This document shows positions 36,838-48,519 of a stretch of 64,000 nt of DNA, piece by piece. The stretch's first letter is position 1, and every line of letters begins with the position of its first letter. Under the pieces are notes generated by a model. That model searched no databases, was not told the DNA's origin, and worked only from the letters and a program-made list of their open reading frames with translations. Both the position numbers and the translations under genes were made by a program. Source of the DNA: Zoroaster sp. YZ-2022 (taxonomy: Eukaryota; Echinodermata; Asteroidea; Forcipulatida; Zoroasteridae); the NCBI GenBank assembly GCA_029582265.1, contig CM055816.1:80532472-80596471 (forward strand). The letters are read 5' to 3'.

Positions 36838-37397
36838 TGAGTGTCGTGGCCGAGCGGTCTAGCGCACCGAACTCAAGTTCTGGTGTTGCCAGCAGCAGGG
36901 TGTGGGTTCGAGCCCCGGTCGTGACACTTGTATCCTTGAGCAAGGTACTTAACCATAATTGCTTCGTCCTTCGGATGGGACGTAAAGCCGTAGGTCCCGT
37001 GTGTTGTATAATGCACGAAAAGTGGATTGTCGTGGCCGAGTGGTCTAGCGCACCGAACTCAAGTTCTGGTGTTGCCAGCAGCAGAGTGTGGGTTCGAGCC
37101 CCGGCCGTGACACCTGTGTCCTTGAGCAAGACACTTAACCATAATTGCTTCTCTCCACCCAGGGGTTAAATGGGTACCTGTGAAGGCAGAGATGGTTTGC
37201 TCTCTATGCGCTAGAAATGGCAGCAATTGAGCTGTATACTCCCCAGGGAGCTGAGATGGTTTCAGGAATGATTTATGAGCCTTATGAGCCTTATGAGCAG
37301 GGATAATAATATAATGCGCCTTGAGCGCCACTTAGTTGGTGGATACGTGCGCTATATAAATCTATACATTATTATTATTATTATTATTATTATTAAA
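36838..37397 (+). mobile_element. Dimeric tRNA-Leu(CAA)-derived SINE, best copy
   Basis: Unit 1 starts GTGTCGTGGCCGAGCGGTCT with A-box TGGCCGAGCGGTCTAG, an anticodon-arm-like ACTCAAGTTCT, a variable-arm-like stem, B-box GGTTCGAGCCCC and a 3' strand GTCGTGACAC that pairs with the 5' end. This is the layout of tRNA-Leu with a CAA anticodon. Unit 2 begins at 37,027 (GATTGTCGTGGCCGAGTGGTC). A shared body follows, then CACTTAGTTGGTGGATACG and an (ATT)n tail. It is a pol III retroposon, not a working tRNA gene. Confidence 0.92.
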
Positions 37398-37467
37398 GGA
37401 GGATATTTGAAGGACTTTTTTTGAGAGAGAGAGATAATTAGCATAAGTGGACCGCCCACCAACATAG

Positions 37468-37545
37468 GAGCTGGTTAGCTCAGCTGGTGGAGTGCTCGTA
37501 CGGTATTCGAGAGGTGGCGGGTTCGAGTGTCCGGCATCAACCAAT
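37468..37545 (+). mobile_element. Second tRNA-like SINE head with hairpin tail
   Basis: GCTGGTTAGCTCAGCTGGTGG carries a good A-box (TAGCTCAGCTGGTGGAG) and GGCGGGTTCGAGTGTC a B-box, ending CAACCA. The anticodon arm is imperfect and the 5' and 3' ends do not form a full acceptor stem, so a functional tRNA is unlikely. It is followed by a 40-base palindrome (37,550-37,597: CTTCTCTCGCTACCCGTTTA and its inverse around a TA run). Distinct from the tRNA-Leu SINE family. Confidence 0.6.
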
Positions 37546-37650
37546 TTTTCTTCTCTCGCTACCCGTTTATATATATATATAAACGGGTAGCGAGAAGAAA
37601 ATTAACATATATATTTATACCAGCCTGAATATTATATAAACGGGTATATA

Positions 37651-38009
37651 TACTACTCAAAACAATTTAGGGAACACCGGATTTTTAACATCAAATAGGT
37701 TTGAAATGTTCCATGAACCGGGATTTTCATTTGCAACCCCCTCTCTCTTTCAGTAGTCATGTCATGAAATGTGTAATCACTACATGCATCCTTTATGCTC
37801 AGACTCCAATAAAACAAGGAAGACGCAGGTTGTATGAATTTATGCCACAGTCAGAACAACTGTTTTTATTTTGTGCCGGATACCTTTATCATCTGTTTCA
37901 TTGTGCAGTTGTTTCTCATCAATTCTGTGAAACATTGTGTTTATCTGAAATAAATGATCTTGCTTTAATTGAGATTATTCCGGTGTTCCCTAAATTGTTT
38001 TGAGTAGTA
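37651..38009. mobile_element. Tc1/mariner-like MITE, TACTACTCAAAACAATTTAG ends
   Basis: TACTACTCAAAACAATTTAGGGAACACCGG and its exact inverse bound a 359-base element. Flanks are TA-rich (TATA on both sides), consistent with a TA target site. The interior has no transposase frame. Confidence 0.85.
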
Positions 38010-39599
38010 TATATAATGTTAGTTCATTATCCTTGGGGCATTTATAGTTGGTCCTTTCCCTGTCAGTAGAATGTATGAAAGTTCTCATAACCTTCGATTA
38101 CTCTATATTACTTAGTATCCACAAACCATGATAATTTGTTGTGGTATATCTGTTTTATTTCTAGAACCACGGGTAACAATCACGGGGTACAGATCACAAT
38201 AAACAATAGATGTCTATTGTTTCATAGCGCTACTTACCGGTAAGCAAATTTTCATGCTCACTATAGCATAAGCGTATTTCACAGGTTAGCAAGAAAATTC
38301 AGAGCGGCGTGTGCGCGTTCAGCATGGATTTGTATTGTTGCGTCACTCTTTGTTAGCAATAACGGCTGGCAAGTTAGCGTACCTTTCTCTATGCTTAAAG
38401 GTACACACCGCCCTAAAAGTGCAAAAAATGGGAGTGATAGAATGATAGATAATCCTTTTTGGAAGGTTTTCTTCAAAAAACTAAATCTGGGTATCATGTA
38501 ATTACCGAGAAATGTCCAAAAAACAACACTAATGTCAAAGGTCACGTATACGCATTTCCAGTAGTCTACGACCGTGAAACCTGTACGGCAATATTGCAGA
38601 TTGTATTTAGACTGGTACCTCTGCATTGCATACCATCGTGATTGTAACAAGAGGAACAAGGTTCCAGTCTTTACATTTTTTGTATCCGTTGTAAGCACAC
38701 GAACGATCACAGAATTCCTGGATTCGATTGCAACCAGATGCACGTCAACGTCCAAGATCATCCAAAAAAGTGAGGAAAATGCTTAATATTAGGCTTGATA
38801 GACCTTGGATCAACCATGGAGAAAGGCATAGACTGAACAAACCGGTGCTTAGCACTAGCAGCATGATCTATCTGGACATGCTGGATTCTGGGTGAGCTAT
38901 CTCAGTCATTCATGATCAATATCATGATATAGTTTACATTGCCATCGGTAGACAGAACATGTGTAACATGATGAACACAATCATGGCAATGTCCCCTGGC
39001 AATTATGTGAAATTGCCCAAACCCCGGATTACATACTCTACATATTTGACAAGAAAAAATTGTGAAAGGGAAGCTTCAATTTTGCTTTAGATTATCATAT
39101 TCTCAAAATATTATCAAACATTTGGTTGGGACACATACTATAGCAGTATAGGCGGCTTAGGGCTAATGACCAAATTATTTTGTCCGAAATGCTTTTAAGT
39201 TTTAGGGGGCCTAGTTTTATCTTAGAGAAAAGAAAAAGAAAAAAAAGACATTATAAATACAAGAATTTCCCAGATATAACTTTGTGAAACACGAGGGGGA
39301 GCACTTATTTTTAATAAATTTTCACAGGTTGGTTTTTACGCTATTTTTCATGAGATCTAATGTTAACGTGTTACAGGGTTGAAGTCAATGTTCATTATCA
39401 AATACCAATGATGAACATTTTATTTAGTTTTAATGGTTGTTTATTACAACAAAATTAAGGTTTAGTATAATATGTAATTTTTTTGCTATAGCAGTACTGG
39501 CATTTCAGTCCAAGAGAAGGGGTCTAACCACCTTTCCAATCCATATCAGTTAAAAAATGTTTTAATTTATTTCACAGTGATTGTTGATAATTTTGAATT
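38010..39599. other. Intergenic stretch with one shared repeat end
   Basis: At 38,398-38,475 an AAGGTACACACCGCCCTAAAA repeat end matches the inverted copy at 21,235-21,310; the same end (GGCGGTGTGTACCTTTAA) occurs at 44,935. A moderate open frame at 38,459-38,786 has no splice signals or domain I recognise. Otherwise nothing is seen. Confidence 0.45.
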
Positions 39600-42500
39600 T
39601 ATTTAAATCTAAGTCCTTACTCCTCTGTTCACTCTTAAATCTTTTTCAGAAAGAGGACAAACATTTTGCTACTTCAGCTATGCAGAATTGATGCTGGGTG
39701 TGATTCTCGATTCGGTCAATGGAATTGGTAATTTGGAATCAAACATATGTCTGGGCCACTTACATTTATTGCTTGTTTGCCCCTCCCCCTCCCCAGTTCT
39801 TGGATTCTATAGTGCTGCAATAATACTCCAAAGAATTTTAGAAAACAAATGTGTCGGTTCATCACCAGTGGCAGTACATGCCATCACCAAGAACCTGGGG
39901 GGGGGGGGGGAGGGGCAGACATTTTATTCCAAAATTACCGATTCCAATGACAGCCCCTGAATGTCACCTATTCTGAACTGTCACTAAATCGTACATACAG
40001 AGCGTACATTTATTATGCAGATTGATTCTGTTTTCTTGTCAATAAATGATCATTGTTGGGTTCATTTACACTGGTCATTTCACTAGTTATATGTGTAAGA
40101 CCATGTACACTCATTGTTAGATTGTTTACAATAGGTTAAACAGGTCAGTAAAGTGGTTTCAATTGATTGTGGGGGGGGGAGGGAGGAGTGGAACCACAAA
40201 AGTCAAGTCATGAAACCAAATGGACAGTTAAAATATAAATGTATTTCATTGTTTTATTAGCAATTTACAAGCACCCATACAACTCTTGATTGTTTCAATG
40301 TCTAAAAATGTATGTACAAAATGGCATCTGATCTTGTAATTCTATAGTATGGATGCAGCTACAGACATTTTGCCAAATATGTGTACAACCTTGAAAATGT
40401 AAAAAGCAATGTAGAATTTGTTTCAAATTTTATTAATGATTTTTAATTATTTGCAGTATAGGTGAAAACAAAGAAATGTTTTAAACAAGTCATGTCACAA
40501 TAAGGAGATGCTTGATTACAGTGTTACTATCATTTTCAATTTATCATTATATTTTTGTCCATTATAAACTTGAGTTAAAAGTGAAGTATATTATAAATAA
40601 AGATCACTCTCGGTATATAAACATGCAGTCCATCCATTCAATTTATTTTTGTACAAGACTTAATACCAAGACATAAATACCAATGTTGGCTTCATTTAAA
40701 TCTAGAATTTAAAGGTTTTCATAAACAAAATGAAAAGGGCAAGCAACTATCAGATTTGATCAAGTGGATGTATTTACATTTAATTTTGTTTGAATTGTCA
40801 ATTGGCTAATTAGAACTTGTGGCCTTACTTTTGGGTATTATTTACTTTTTGACAACTCTTCTGCGAGGGCAGGGAAAGAAGGAAAACTTTATCATAAAAC
40901 TTTCTAATGAAAGGCTAATTAGCTGACATCCATACAAGCTTGGACATGTTGAAGACTGCAGACATTAGCTATTTGACATACGCTGTATTGTTTCTTCTCC
41001 ACCCAATTACTATACGCCTGTGCTTTGAGTAGACTCTGTGGTACCTGATACATGAACATGGATGAAATGCACAATTATTAGCCAACTTTCTATTATGTTC
41101 CATGTAGGGGAAAATTATTTACAACATGGAAATATCAGGAGTGTAAAGACTCTTCTCTCACAGGGTAACTTTTTCTTGGTAAAGTTGGAAAACAAAGAAT
41201 GGGGAAAATGTTTATATGCTCCTCCATGCTTCAGTGTCTTCAGTAACCCTAGCTCCCCCCCCCCACCAATCAATATAACCCACACTTCCTGCCCTTTGAA
41301 TATGCAGCCAAGTTTAATCCAAATCCTATACATGTAGTCCCCTTCTACCCTAAATCAATTTTGTGACTTTATGCCCATAATAACGCTGAATAAGTTTATC
41401 TGGCTACCTTCAACCCTGGCAAACTATTTTCATAGTGTTTTTACATGTTGATTTATCATCATGGTTTTTGAAAAGCATGTGTTGGGCTAGTGTCAATATC
41501 ATTATGCATATTTATCTAAGAATACATGTTTGTATACAGTAGGAGTTAAGATTTGTGGTAGCACCGTGTAACTATCTCTACAGTTTAATAGTGTTGGTTC
41601 TTAGAAGAACTGGTGGTGGAATAACTTTTCCATCGGTATACTCTGATCATCTTCATCCCCCTGAAGACAATCAGAGTATACTGATTGAAACGTAAAGTAA
41701 TGTCACTGCCAGTTCTCAGAACCAATGCTATTTACTACTCTTGAAAGATAATTAATCTTACTCCTACTGTTCTTCAACCATGTAAAGCTTCAAAATCTCA
41801 ATATTTTCAAAGTAGTACAAACTACAAAATACTAATATAGTAATTTTGGGTGTGTGTGTGTGGGGGGGGGTTGAGGGCTGTCAGTTGTCAGTTGCATTTG
41901 TCTTGAAACATTTTCATGTTATACCTGCAGTTGTTGGCAGAGAGAGTGTCTTAAAAGTAGGACATGTCGCCTGTACTTAATTGAAACTTTTGATTGGATG
42001 GCACCCGTAACAAACCTGAAGTTGATATAGTAGGTAATCTTCTTGAGAAAACTCTTATTCAGTGGAATGTCTGCTAGTAACTTAGGTGTGGTAGGCTTCC
42101 GTTTGCTGACACCCATTCACATACGTAGGTGACATGATGAACTGAGCATTCGTCTCTGTCTCCATCTCACTCCATTTCATCTATGGACCAAACATGAACA
42201 AACATTATGTATACAATCTTACAAAAGAAAGATTACTGATAGTACTCCAGCACAAAAACATAACACAATAGCCAGCCATGAATAACACATGTAAAGCTAC
42301 TTTGGCTAATTATTAGTGCTACAGTACACTTACCATTCACACACACACTGCAAATGACAAACTCTCAGAAGGATAATTACTTTTTTCTTCCTTTATATTG
42401 CACAAGAGTTACTGAATACACAAAAGTGTATTTTCTTAATATTGCTTAGAAACTGATTATAAGGCTACATGAAATCAGCATGTGCAAGTTCGGACTAGAG

Positions 42501-43213
42501 AAAAACTAAATTTTGATATAAACATTATATATTTTTTTTTTAAAGTGAGACAAGTGTACATGTAGGGGTGTTTACAGTAATATCTGTACAATTTAAATAA
42601 CTTTTTGTGAAATGTGATGTGTTGACAGCCAAATAGTATTTCACTTACTCATACAGGCTCATGTGATGTTGTGTCCATATGTTGCTGTGACTCCACTTGT
42701 TGATCTTGTGCAACTGACTTTGATGTTGATTGATGGAGCTCATGTATACCTGGGAGTTCACCAAGAGATGCTAGGGCACTGTAGGAATTTTAAAAAAACA
42801 TGTTCACATGAATGTTTGGATATGATGTTAAAGGGAAGGTACATCACTGGTTATTACTTGATTGCACAATTACTGAATTATTTATTACCTACAGCTAACT
42901 GGATGTGACGAAGTTAAACAATTATTCTACTTATTGTGTTCTTATTTTAAAGAAAACTGAAAAACAAAATATACACATTTACTAATGTTTTCCTAAAGAA
43001 TTATGAAGGGTTTTCACACTTTTCTCATGACTTAGACTCCCCATTGAGCTCAAACTTTAACATATTCATTATTAAACGATCTTCATTCAAAGTAAGTAAA
43101 TATTACCGATAACAGCTGTTATGCTGTTGTACTTTCCCTTTAAGAGGACAACGGTCACGATCAACAGGGCATGGAATCGGAGTGCTAGTTTTAGATTACC
43201 TCGGTGACTGAAA
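39600..43213 (-). repeat. Large inverted repeat, arm 2
   Basis: Inverted, diverged copy of 18,595-21,215 (landmarks listed there). This arm is longer by about 780 bases at 42,362-43,138, which include exon 3 of the minus-strand gene and a TIR element. The arms are separated by about 18.4 kb of unrelated sequence. Divergence is mostly substitutions and small indels, so the duplication is not recent. Confidence 0.85.
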
Positions 43214-44147
43214 ATAATACCCCACATGATAAGGTCATATTATCAATGCTGCTGAATAAATGAGCCAGTAAGTTTCAGTCACTGTGTTCATCTTAAACTT
43301 GGACACCGATTCCATGCCCTGTTGAAAGTCTGCTCTGGTCGTGATGTTGTCCCTTTAATATGGACAATTTAACATTAAACATGCACAAGGAGGGGGGGGA
43401 CCTGAACCTGAACTTCATTTTTTCTAAATGAGAAATTGTTTCTGTAAATCTGATTTTGTTTATAGAAAAACAAATATTTACATAAACTAAGTTTTCTATA
43501 AAAACAAAACAAAAATAATAAATGGGATAAAAAAAAATATGAATTTACTCTACCTTGGCAATGCTTTGTAGATGTGAATAGTGGAAATGGAATCAAGCTG
43601 AACTCTACATGGTGTTGATGCAAGTAAAAATACTGGCAGTGATGTTTTCTCATACCTATAAAACAAAACATAACAGCTAATGAAATAATGGTGGATATGA
43701 TGGACATGGTGCATATTAAAAATTCGTACTCGTACTTGTACTGGAAATAATGGTACCTGATGCTATTTCCTCCAGACCATGTTTGAATTTTCACCATCTT
43801 CCCCATAAAATACATTGATGGTGGAAATTACAACTACTTCACTGGAAATTGTTCTGCTTTCTAAACTACGTCTCATAATTATCATGTCTGTATTGTAAAC
43901 ATCATCACAATATCATTGGGCCTTGGCTATAGGAACTATCAAAAATAATGTAATGGCTAACAGAAATTCATCATAAGAGTCAGCATACAGCCACACAAAA
44001 AGCCCTACAAGTATTATATTATCAAACAATATTTCTCTTTTATTACTCTTACCTATCCAACAATAATCCTACAAATGCGACATTATTCATGGTCCCATCA
44101 TGGTCACCATCACGTTCAACAATCAAATCCTGAGTGTTTGCCATCAT
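42082..44147 (-). CDS. Orphan four-exon gene, hypothetical protein
   Basis: Four minus-strand exons join in phase: exon 1 44,147-44,053 (MMANTQDLIVERDGD..., donor GATAG|GTAAGA), exon 2 43,655-43,554 (acceptor TTTTATAG, YEKTSLPVFLLASTP..., donor CCAAG|GTAGAG), exon 3 42,778-42,655 (acceptor TTCCTACAG, ALASLGELPGIHE..., donor GAGCCT|GTATGA), exon 4 42,180-42,082 (acceptor GGTCCATAG, MKWSEMETETNAQF..., stop TAA). The protein is about 140 residues: acidic start, hydrophobic middle, Gln/Ser-rich linker. I recognise no domain. CpG-richer sequence upstream (44,150-44,560) fits a promoter. Exon 4 contains an alternative strong donor (CCTAC|GTATGT at 42,125), so the true 3' end may differ. Exon 4 lies in inverted-repeat arm 2; the arm 1 copy is broken. 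Confidence 0.5.
42828..43143. mobile_element. AAAGGGAAGGTAC TIR family, copy 3
   Basis: TTAAAGGGAAGGTACATCACTGG at the left and GTTGTACTTTCCCTTTAA at the right are inverted. Same family as 24,482-25,019 and 25,924-26,356. It sits in intron 2 of the orphan gene and accounts for part of the extra length of inverted-repeat arm 2. Confidence 0.7.
43139..43362. mobile_element. TIR element, GATTCCATGCCCTGTTGA ends
   Basis: CCTTTAAGAGGACAACGGTC...AACAGGGCATGGAATCGG and the inverse CCGATTCCATGCCCTGTTGA...GATGTTGTCCCTTTAA bound a 224-base element abutting copy 3 above. One end of it is also present at 18,620-18,670, at the outer limit of inverted-repeat arm 1. Confidence 0.65.
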
Positions 44148-45028
44148 TTGAGGTTGGCTGGCCCGTCAATGGTCGCCAGGCATACGTCGTTTTATTGCCG
44201 TAGACGGTGAGCCTTTCTTTGCCCAGCCCGCTCGGTCTAAATTCTGGCGTTGATTTTGACGGATGGCCTTCCAAACTGAACAGTTTTTGTCACTTTTTTA
44301 TTGGCGTTGATATGATGAAGGGGCTGTGACGATGTTCCGAATGAATGCGTCATTGTTGTTTCCAAAACTAAACTCGCTGGCAGTATCATAATTCAAAATA
44401 CCCGACACGAAAAGCACCACAGTGGTCGAGACCCTGCTTTACGCTCCACGCGAAAAGTGTTGATATATTTATGGCCTAACCAGCAGGCTCACGCCTCGGG
44501 CGCTTGGCCGCGCTGGCGCCCATGGCTGTACTGGTACAGTCTTGGTTCGGTTCCCGGTGTCTCGGGAAAGTGCCACGACTTTCGTCTTTTTGTCGATTTT
44601 GAAAATTTTCACCCATTGTTTCAAAATCATTTCACTTTTGTCAAGTATCAATGAATTATAAAAAATAATTATTCTTGAATTTGGTTCAGTAATAAACATT
44701 TTAAACGTCTGAAAGTGCGACTATTAATTTTGTCCTCGTGAGTTTTCTGGACAAATTTTGGTTCAAGAAAGTCACATGACATTGGTTTTTGTACAATAAC
44801 AGAAAAACGACACATCTTTCAGGAGTACTTGTGTGGACAATTATATTCTACTTTTGAAAGATCTTTCCAACCATGTATGTAAAACAATGAAATATTGAGG
44901 GGCGTTTTTTATCGCCCAATTTCGCGCGACAAAGGCGGTGTGTACCTTTAACGGTTAGCAGCGCTATGAAATGAAAAACGTACAGTAAGCAAAAAATCAG
45001 CTGCTTAGCGGATCTATGAAATTGAGAC

Positions 45029-45227
45029 CAGGGGCCAATTTTATAGAGCTGCTAAGTAGATAAAATTGCTTACCAGAACATCTTTGCTTAGCAGGTTTTC
45101 TTTGGTCACCAGCCAAACTTCCATACAAAATGTATGCATTTTGGCTGGTAGTCTGTTTTATATTGCTTAGCAAAAATATTTGCTTAGCAAAATGCTCTGC
45201 GTAGCAGCTCTATGTAATTGGGCCCTG
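45029..45227. mobile_element. MITE, GGGGCCAATTTTATAGAGCTG ends
   Basis: CCAGGGGCCAATTTTATAGAGC and the inverse AGCTCTATGTAATTGGGCCCTGG flank a 200-base element built from TTGCTTAGCA words, with a central hairpin (CCAGCCAAACTTCC / TTTTGGCTGG). Non-coding. Confidence 0.8.
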
Positions 45228-45365
45228 GTCCTCTAGGGCTTCCGAGCACTGTTCCCTCGCCCTGAAATGGGACTATTTTAGTATCCAAAAATCTTGGATA
45301 TATAAATAAGACGCTCGTAACCATTGGGGTTTGATCAACGGTTAATATCAAGATAGTGTGCTGCA

Positions 45366-45491
<126 letters not shown>

Positions 45492-45689
45492 ATTTTATGC
45501 AATTCGCCCCACACAAGGCCAATGGCCACTCCAAGGTGGGGGCTACTCAGTCATTAAGTTGTTACAACGACTCTACACTGAAGAAACCAGCCCCTCACAC
45601 CGAAACAAGACAAGTTAATAACCAGCCTCTTCACGGTGCGAATAGGACTGGGAGGGGTAACTACAGAACAGGGTAGTTGTTAAACTGCC

Positions 45690-45826
45690 TCTGCCCCTAT
45701 AAGCAATTATGGTTAAGTGTCTTGCTCAAGGACACAAGTGTCACGGCCGGGACCCGAACCCACATTCCGCTGCCAACACCAGAACCCGAGCCCGGCAAGC
45801 TAGACCGCTCGGCCACGACACTCCAT
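45690..45826 (-). mobile_element. tRNA-Leu(CAA)-derived SINE, reverse orientation
   Basis: Reverse complement of the SINE head: AGACCGCTCGGCCACGACAC at 45,803-45,822, the B-box inverse GGGACCCGAACCCAC, and GTCTTGCTCAAGGACAC..AATTATGGTTAAGTG. The head end adjoins the 81-bp array at 45,827. Confidence 0.88.
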
Positions 45827-46719
45827 ATAGGGAGGCTGGTAACAATTGGGGTTTGGGGGTATCATGGTCTGATCAATAGTGTGCTGCAGTATATAGGGAG
45901 GCCGGTAACCATTGGAGTTTGGGGGTATCATGGTCTGATCAACGGTTAATATCAAGATAGTGTGCTACAGTATATATGGAGGCCGGTAACCATTGGGGTT
46001 TGGGGGTATCATGGTCTGATCAACGGTTAATATCAAGATAGTGTGCTACAGTATATATGGAGGCCGGTAACCATTGGGGTTTGGGGGTATCATGGTCTGA
46101 TCAACGGTTAATATCAAGATAGTGTGCTGCAGTATATATGGAGGCCGGTAACCATTGGGGTTTGGGGGTATCATGGTCTGATCAACGGTTAATATCAAGA
46201 TAGTGTGCTACAGTATATATGGAGGCCGGTAACCATTGGGGTTTGGGGGTATCATGGTCTGATCAACGGTTAATATCAAGATAGTGTGCTACAGTATATA
46301 GGGAGGCCGGTAACCATTGGGGTTTGGGGGTATCATGGTCTGATCAACGGTTAATATCAAGATAGTGTGCTACAGTATATATGGAGGCCGGTAACCATTG
46401 GGGTTTGGGGGTATCATGGTCTGATCAACGGTTAATATCAAGATAGTGTGCTGCAGTATATATGGAGGCCGGTAACCATTGGGGTTTGGGGGTATCATGG
46501 TCTGATCAACGGTTAATATCAAGATAGTGTGCTGCAGTATATATGGAGGCCGGTAACCATTGGGGTTTGGGGGTATCATGGTCTGATCAACGGTTAATAT
46601 CAAGATAGTGTGCTGCAGTATATAGGGAGGCCGGTAACCATTGGGGTTTGGGGGTATCATGGTCTGATCAACGGTTAATATCAAGATAGTGTGCTACAGT
46701 ATATAGGGAGGCCGGGACT

Positions 46720-47030
46720 AATTGCTACTCATTGTTGATCAATTTTTGTCATAATTCGGCAAACTTTTTCGATAAATTGAATAACAAAGTAACGTTATTA
46801 AAAATACTAATATATTATTACTAATGTAATATATTATATTAATACTAATGATATTATGATTAAATGTTTTTATGATTTTGTTTTTATTGAAACAATAATA
46901 TTTTAATTTAAACGATTTTGCTGATTATTTTGTAGTAACCAACCAACGATGCGGAAATTATTTGTCCCACCATGGTTTAGTAGTGAAAACGGGGTAGACC
47001 CTGGGAACGAGGTTGGGTTATGGCGATCGG
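46720..47030. other. Non-coding AT-rich stretch
   Basis: Nothing recognised apart from ATTA-rich low complexity at 46,800-46,870. Confidence 0.4.
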
Positions 47031-47035
47031 CTGGA

Positions 47036-47327
47036 CGCGTATTTTTTTTTTACACCGCAGCGACGGGTTTTGTGCGCATTTCGCCCTTGTGTCAAGACTA
47101 TGAACCCATTCAGCACGCATGCGCGCGAAGGGAATTTCGACACGCAAAAAAAACCTACCATCAACGGAGAGGGAATGGCTCCATGAGTTCCACTGCAGAG
47201 CGCCATGGTCGACTGCAGCTTGGAGTTTTCTATCGTCGCGCGCCTAGGGTTTCGTAGTCTGTCTCTCAAGACCGGAATTGGCACTTTTACTGCACAAAAC
47301 CCGTCGCTGCGGTGTAAAAACAAAATA
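47036..47327. mobile_element. TIR element, ACACCGCAGCGACGGGTTTTG ends
   Basis: GCGTATTTT..TTTACACCGCAGCGACGGGTTTTGTGC at the left and GCACAAAACCCGTCGCTGCGGTGTAAAAACAAAATACGC at the right are inverted repeats of about 40 bases. Interior non-coding. It lies immediately beyond the 3' end of the LINE fragment. Confidence 0.8.
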
Positions 47328-47439
47328 CGCCGGCTGGACCGCATTTCGTGGAATTATCCATTTGGGGGGGGGGGGTGGAATCCAATTTGCCGACTGACAT
47401 TACCCCAAAAATGAAAGAAAAAATCGCTACAAAGACACG

Positions 47440-48510
47440 TGGCCGGCCCATCTGAGTTGTGCCTCGGCGAAGTATAGTGTGCACACTGGTCATGCCGGAC
47501 TGGGCAAGAACCTCTGTGTCGGGGACCCTGTCTTGCCACTTGATTTTCAGCAGTTTCCTCAAGCAGCTCATATGGAAATGATTCAGCTTTCTGGCGTGAC
47601 GGCTGTATGCTGTCCACGATTTACAGGCATAGAGGAGGGAAGGCAGGACGGCTGCTGTGTAGACCTTGAGCTTGGTCGACAGCTGGATACCCCCTTCGTT
47701 CCCATACACTAGAGCGGAGTCTTCCTAATGCAGCGCTAGCTCTGGCTATCGTGGTGTTTGTCATTGTGAATTGCTTTAGACAGGGTGCTACCGAGGCAGA
47801 TGAACCGGTCAACGGCATTGAGCTTTTGTTCGTTGACGGAGATGGTGGGCTCAGTATATGTCTTGCCAGGTGCAGGCTGGTACATGACTTCAGTGTTTTG
47901 GTGGAGATTGTAAGACCAAAATTGGTGCAGGCAGTGGCGAAAAGTTCCATGCTGTGCTGCATGTCGGGCTCAGAGCCATATAGGCCACATTTGTCAGCAA
48001 ACAAGAAGTCACTGACAGTTTCCGTGTACACCTTAGTTTTTGCCTGGAGACTTCTCCAGTTGAACAGCTTTCCATCTGTGCGATAGCGGAGATCAATCCC
48101 AACCTTGCTTTCCCGGAAAGCATACTGAAGCATAGCGGAGAACATGAGCCTGAAGAGGGTTGGGGCCAGAACGCAGCCCTGCTTCACTCCGTTTGTGACG
48201 TGACAGGAAAGGGTTATGGCGAGTCGCCATTTTCTTGGAAACGGGCTTGCATGCCTTCGTGAAACTGCTTGACCATTTCAATGAACAGCTCCAGGCAGCC
48301 AAACTTGATCTTCCATAATCCCTCACGGCTGTCGAACGCCTTAGTGAGGTCCACAAATGCGGTGTAAAGGTCGACGTTCTGTTCTTGGCACTTCTCTTGG
48401 AGCTGCTTTGCTGCGAAAATCATGCCAATGGTGCCACGCTCTTTCCTGAAGGCACCGTCATTGACTTTCTGGCAGTAGACCTTGGTCGAGAGTTTTAAGG
48501 ACCAAATTTG
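47440..48510 (-). pseudogene. Non-LTR retrotransposon reverse-transcriptase fragment
   Basis: Minus-strand frames broken by shifts give, in order: FAAKQLQEKCQEQNVDLY and FVDLTKAFD (RT block with the first catalytic aspartate), KQGCVLAPTLFRLMFSAML, SDFLFADKCGL (the FADD box, with the second aspartate of FADD changed to lysine), GLTIST, then LPSLLYACKSWTAYSRHARK and NHFHMSCLRKLLKIKWQD. This is the C-terminal half of a LINE pol as found in many marine invertebrates. The endonuclease and N-terminal RT are absent. Several frameshifts and the lost catalytic residue show it is dead. Confidence 0.85.
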
Positions 48511-48519
48511 TGAACTATT

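Noticed and set aside
36838..36930. Functional tRNA-Leu(CAA) gene
   Set aside because: Base pairing is imperfect, there are multiple copies with a common body and ATT tail, and two heads in tandem: a SINE.
37468..37545. Functional tRNA gene
   Set aside because: A- and B-boxes are good, but the acceptor stem does not close and the anticodon loop lacks U33.
38279..38786. Moderate open frames on both strands at 38.3-38.8 kb
   Set aside because: No family resemblance, no supported splice sites, and the 5' part overlaps a dispersed repeat end.
46370..46684. 104-residue minus-strand repeat protein
   Set aside because: The 81-bp satellite is a multiple of three and so stays open; no start context or splice sites.
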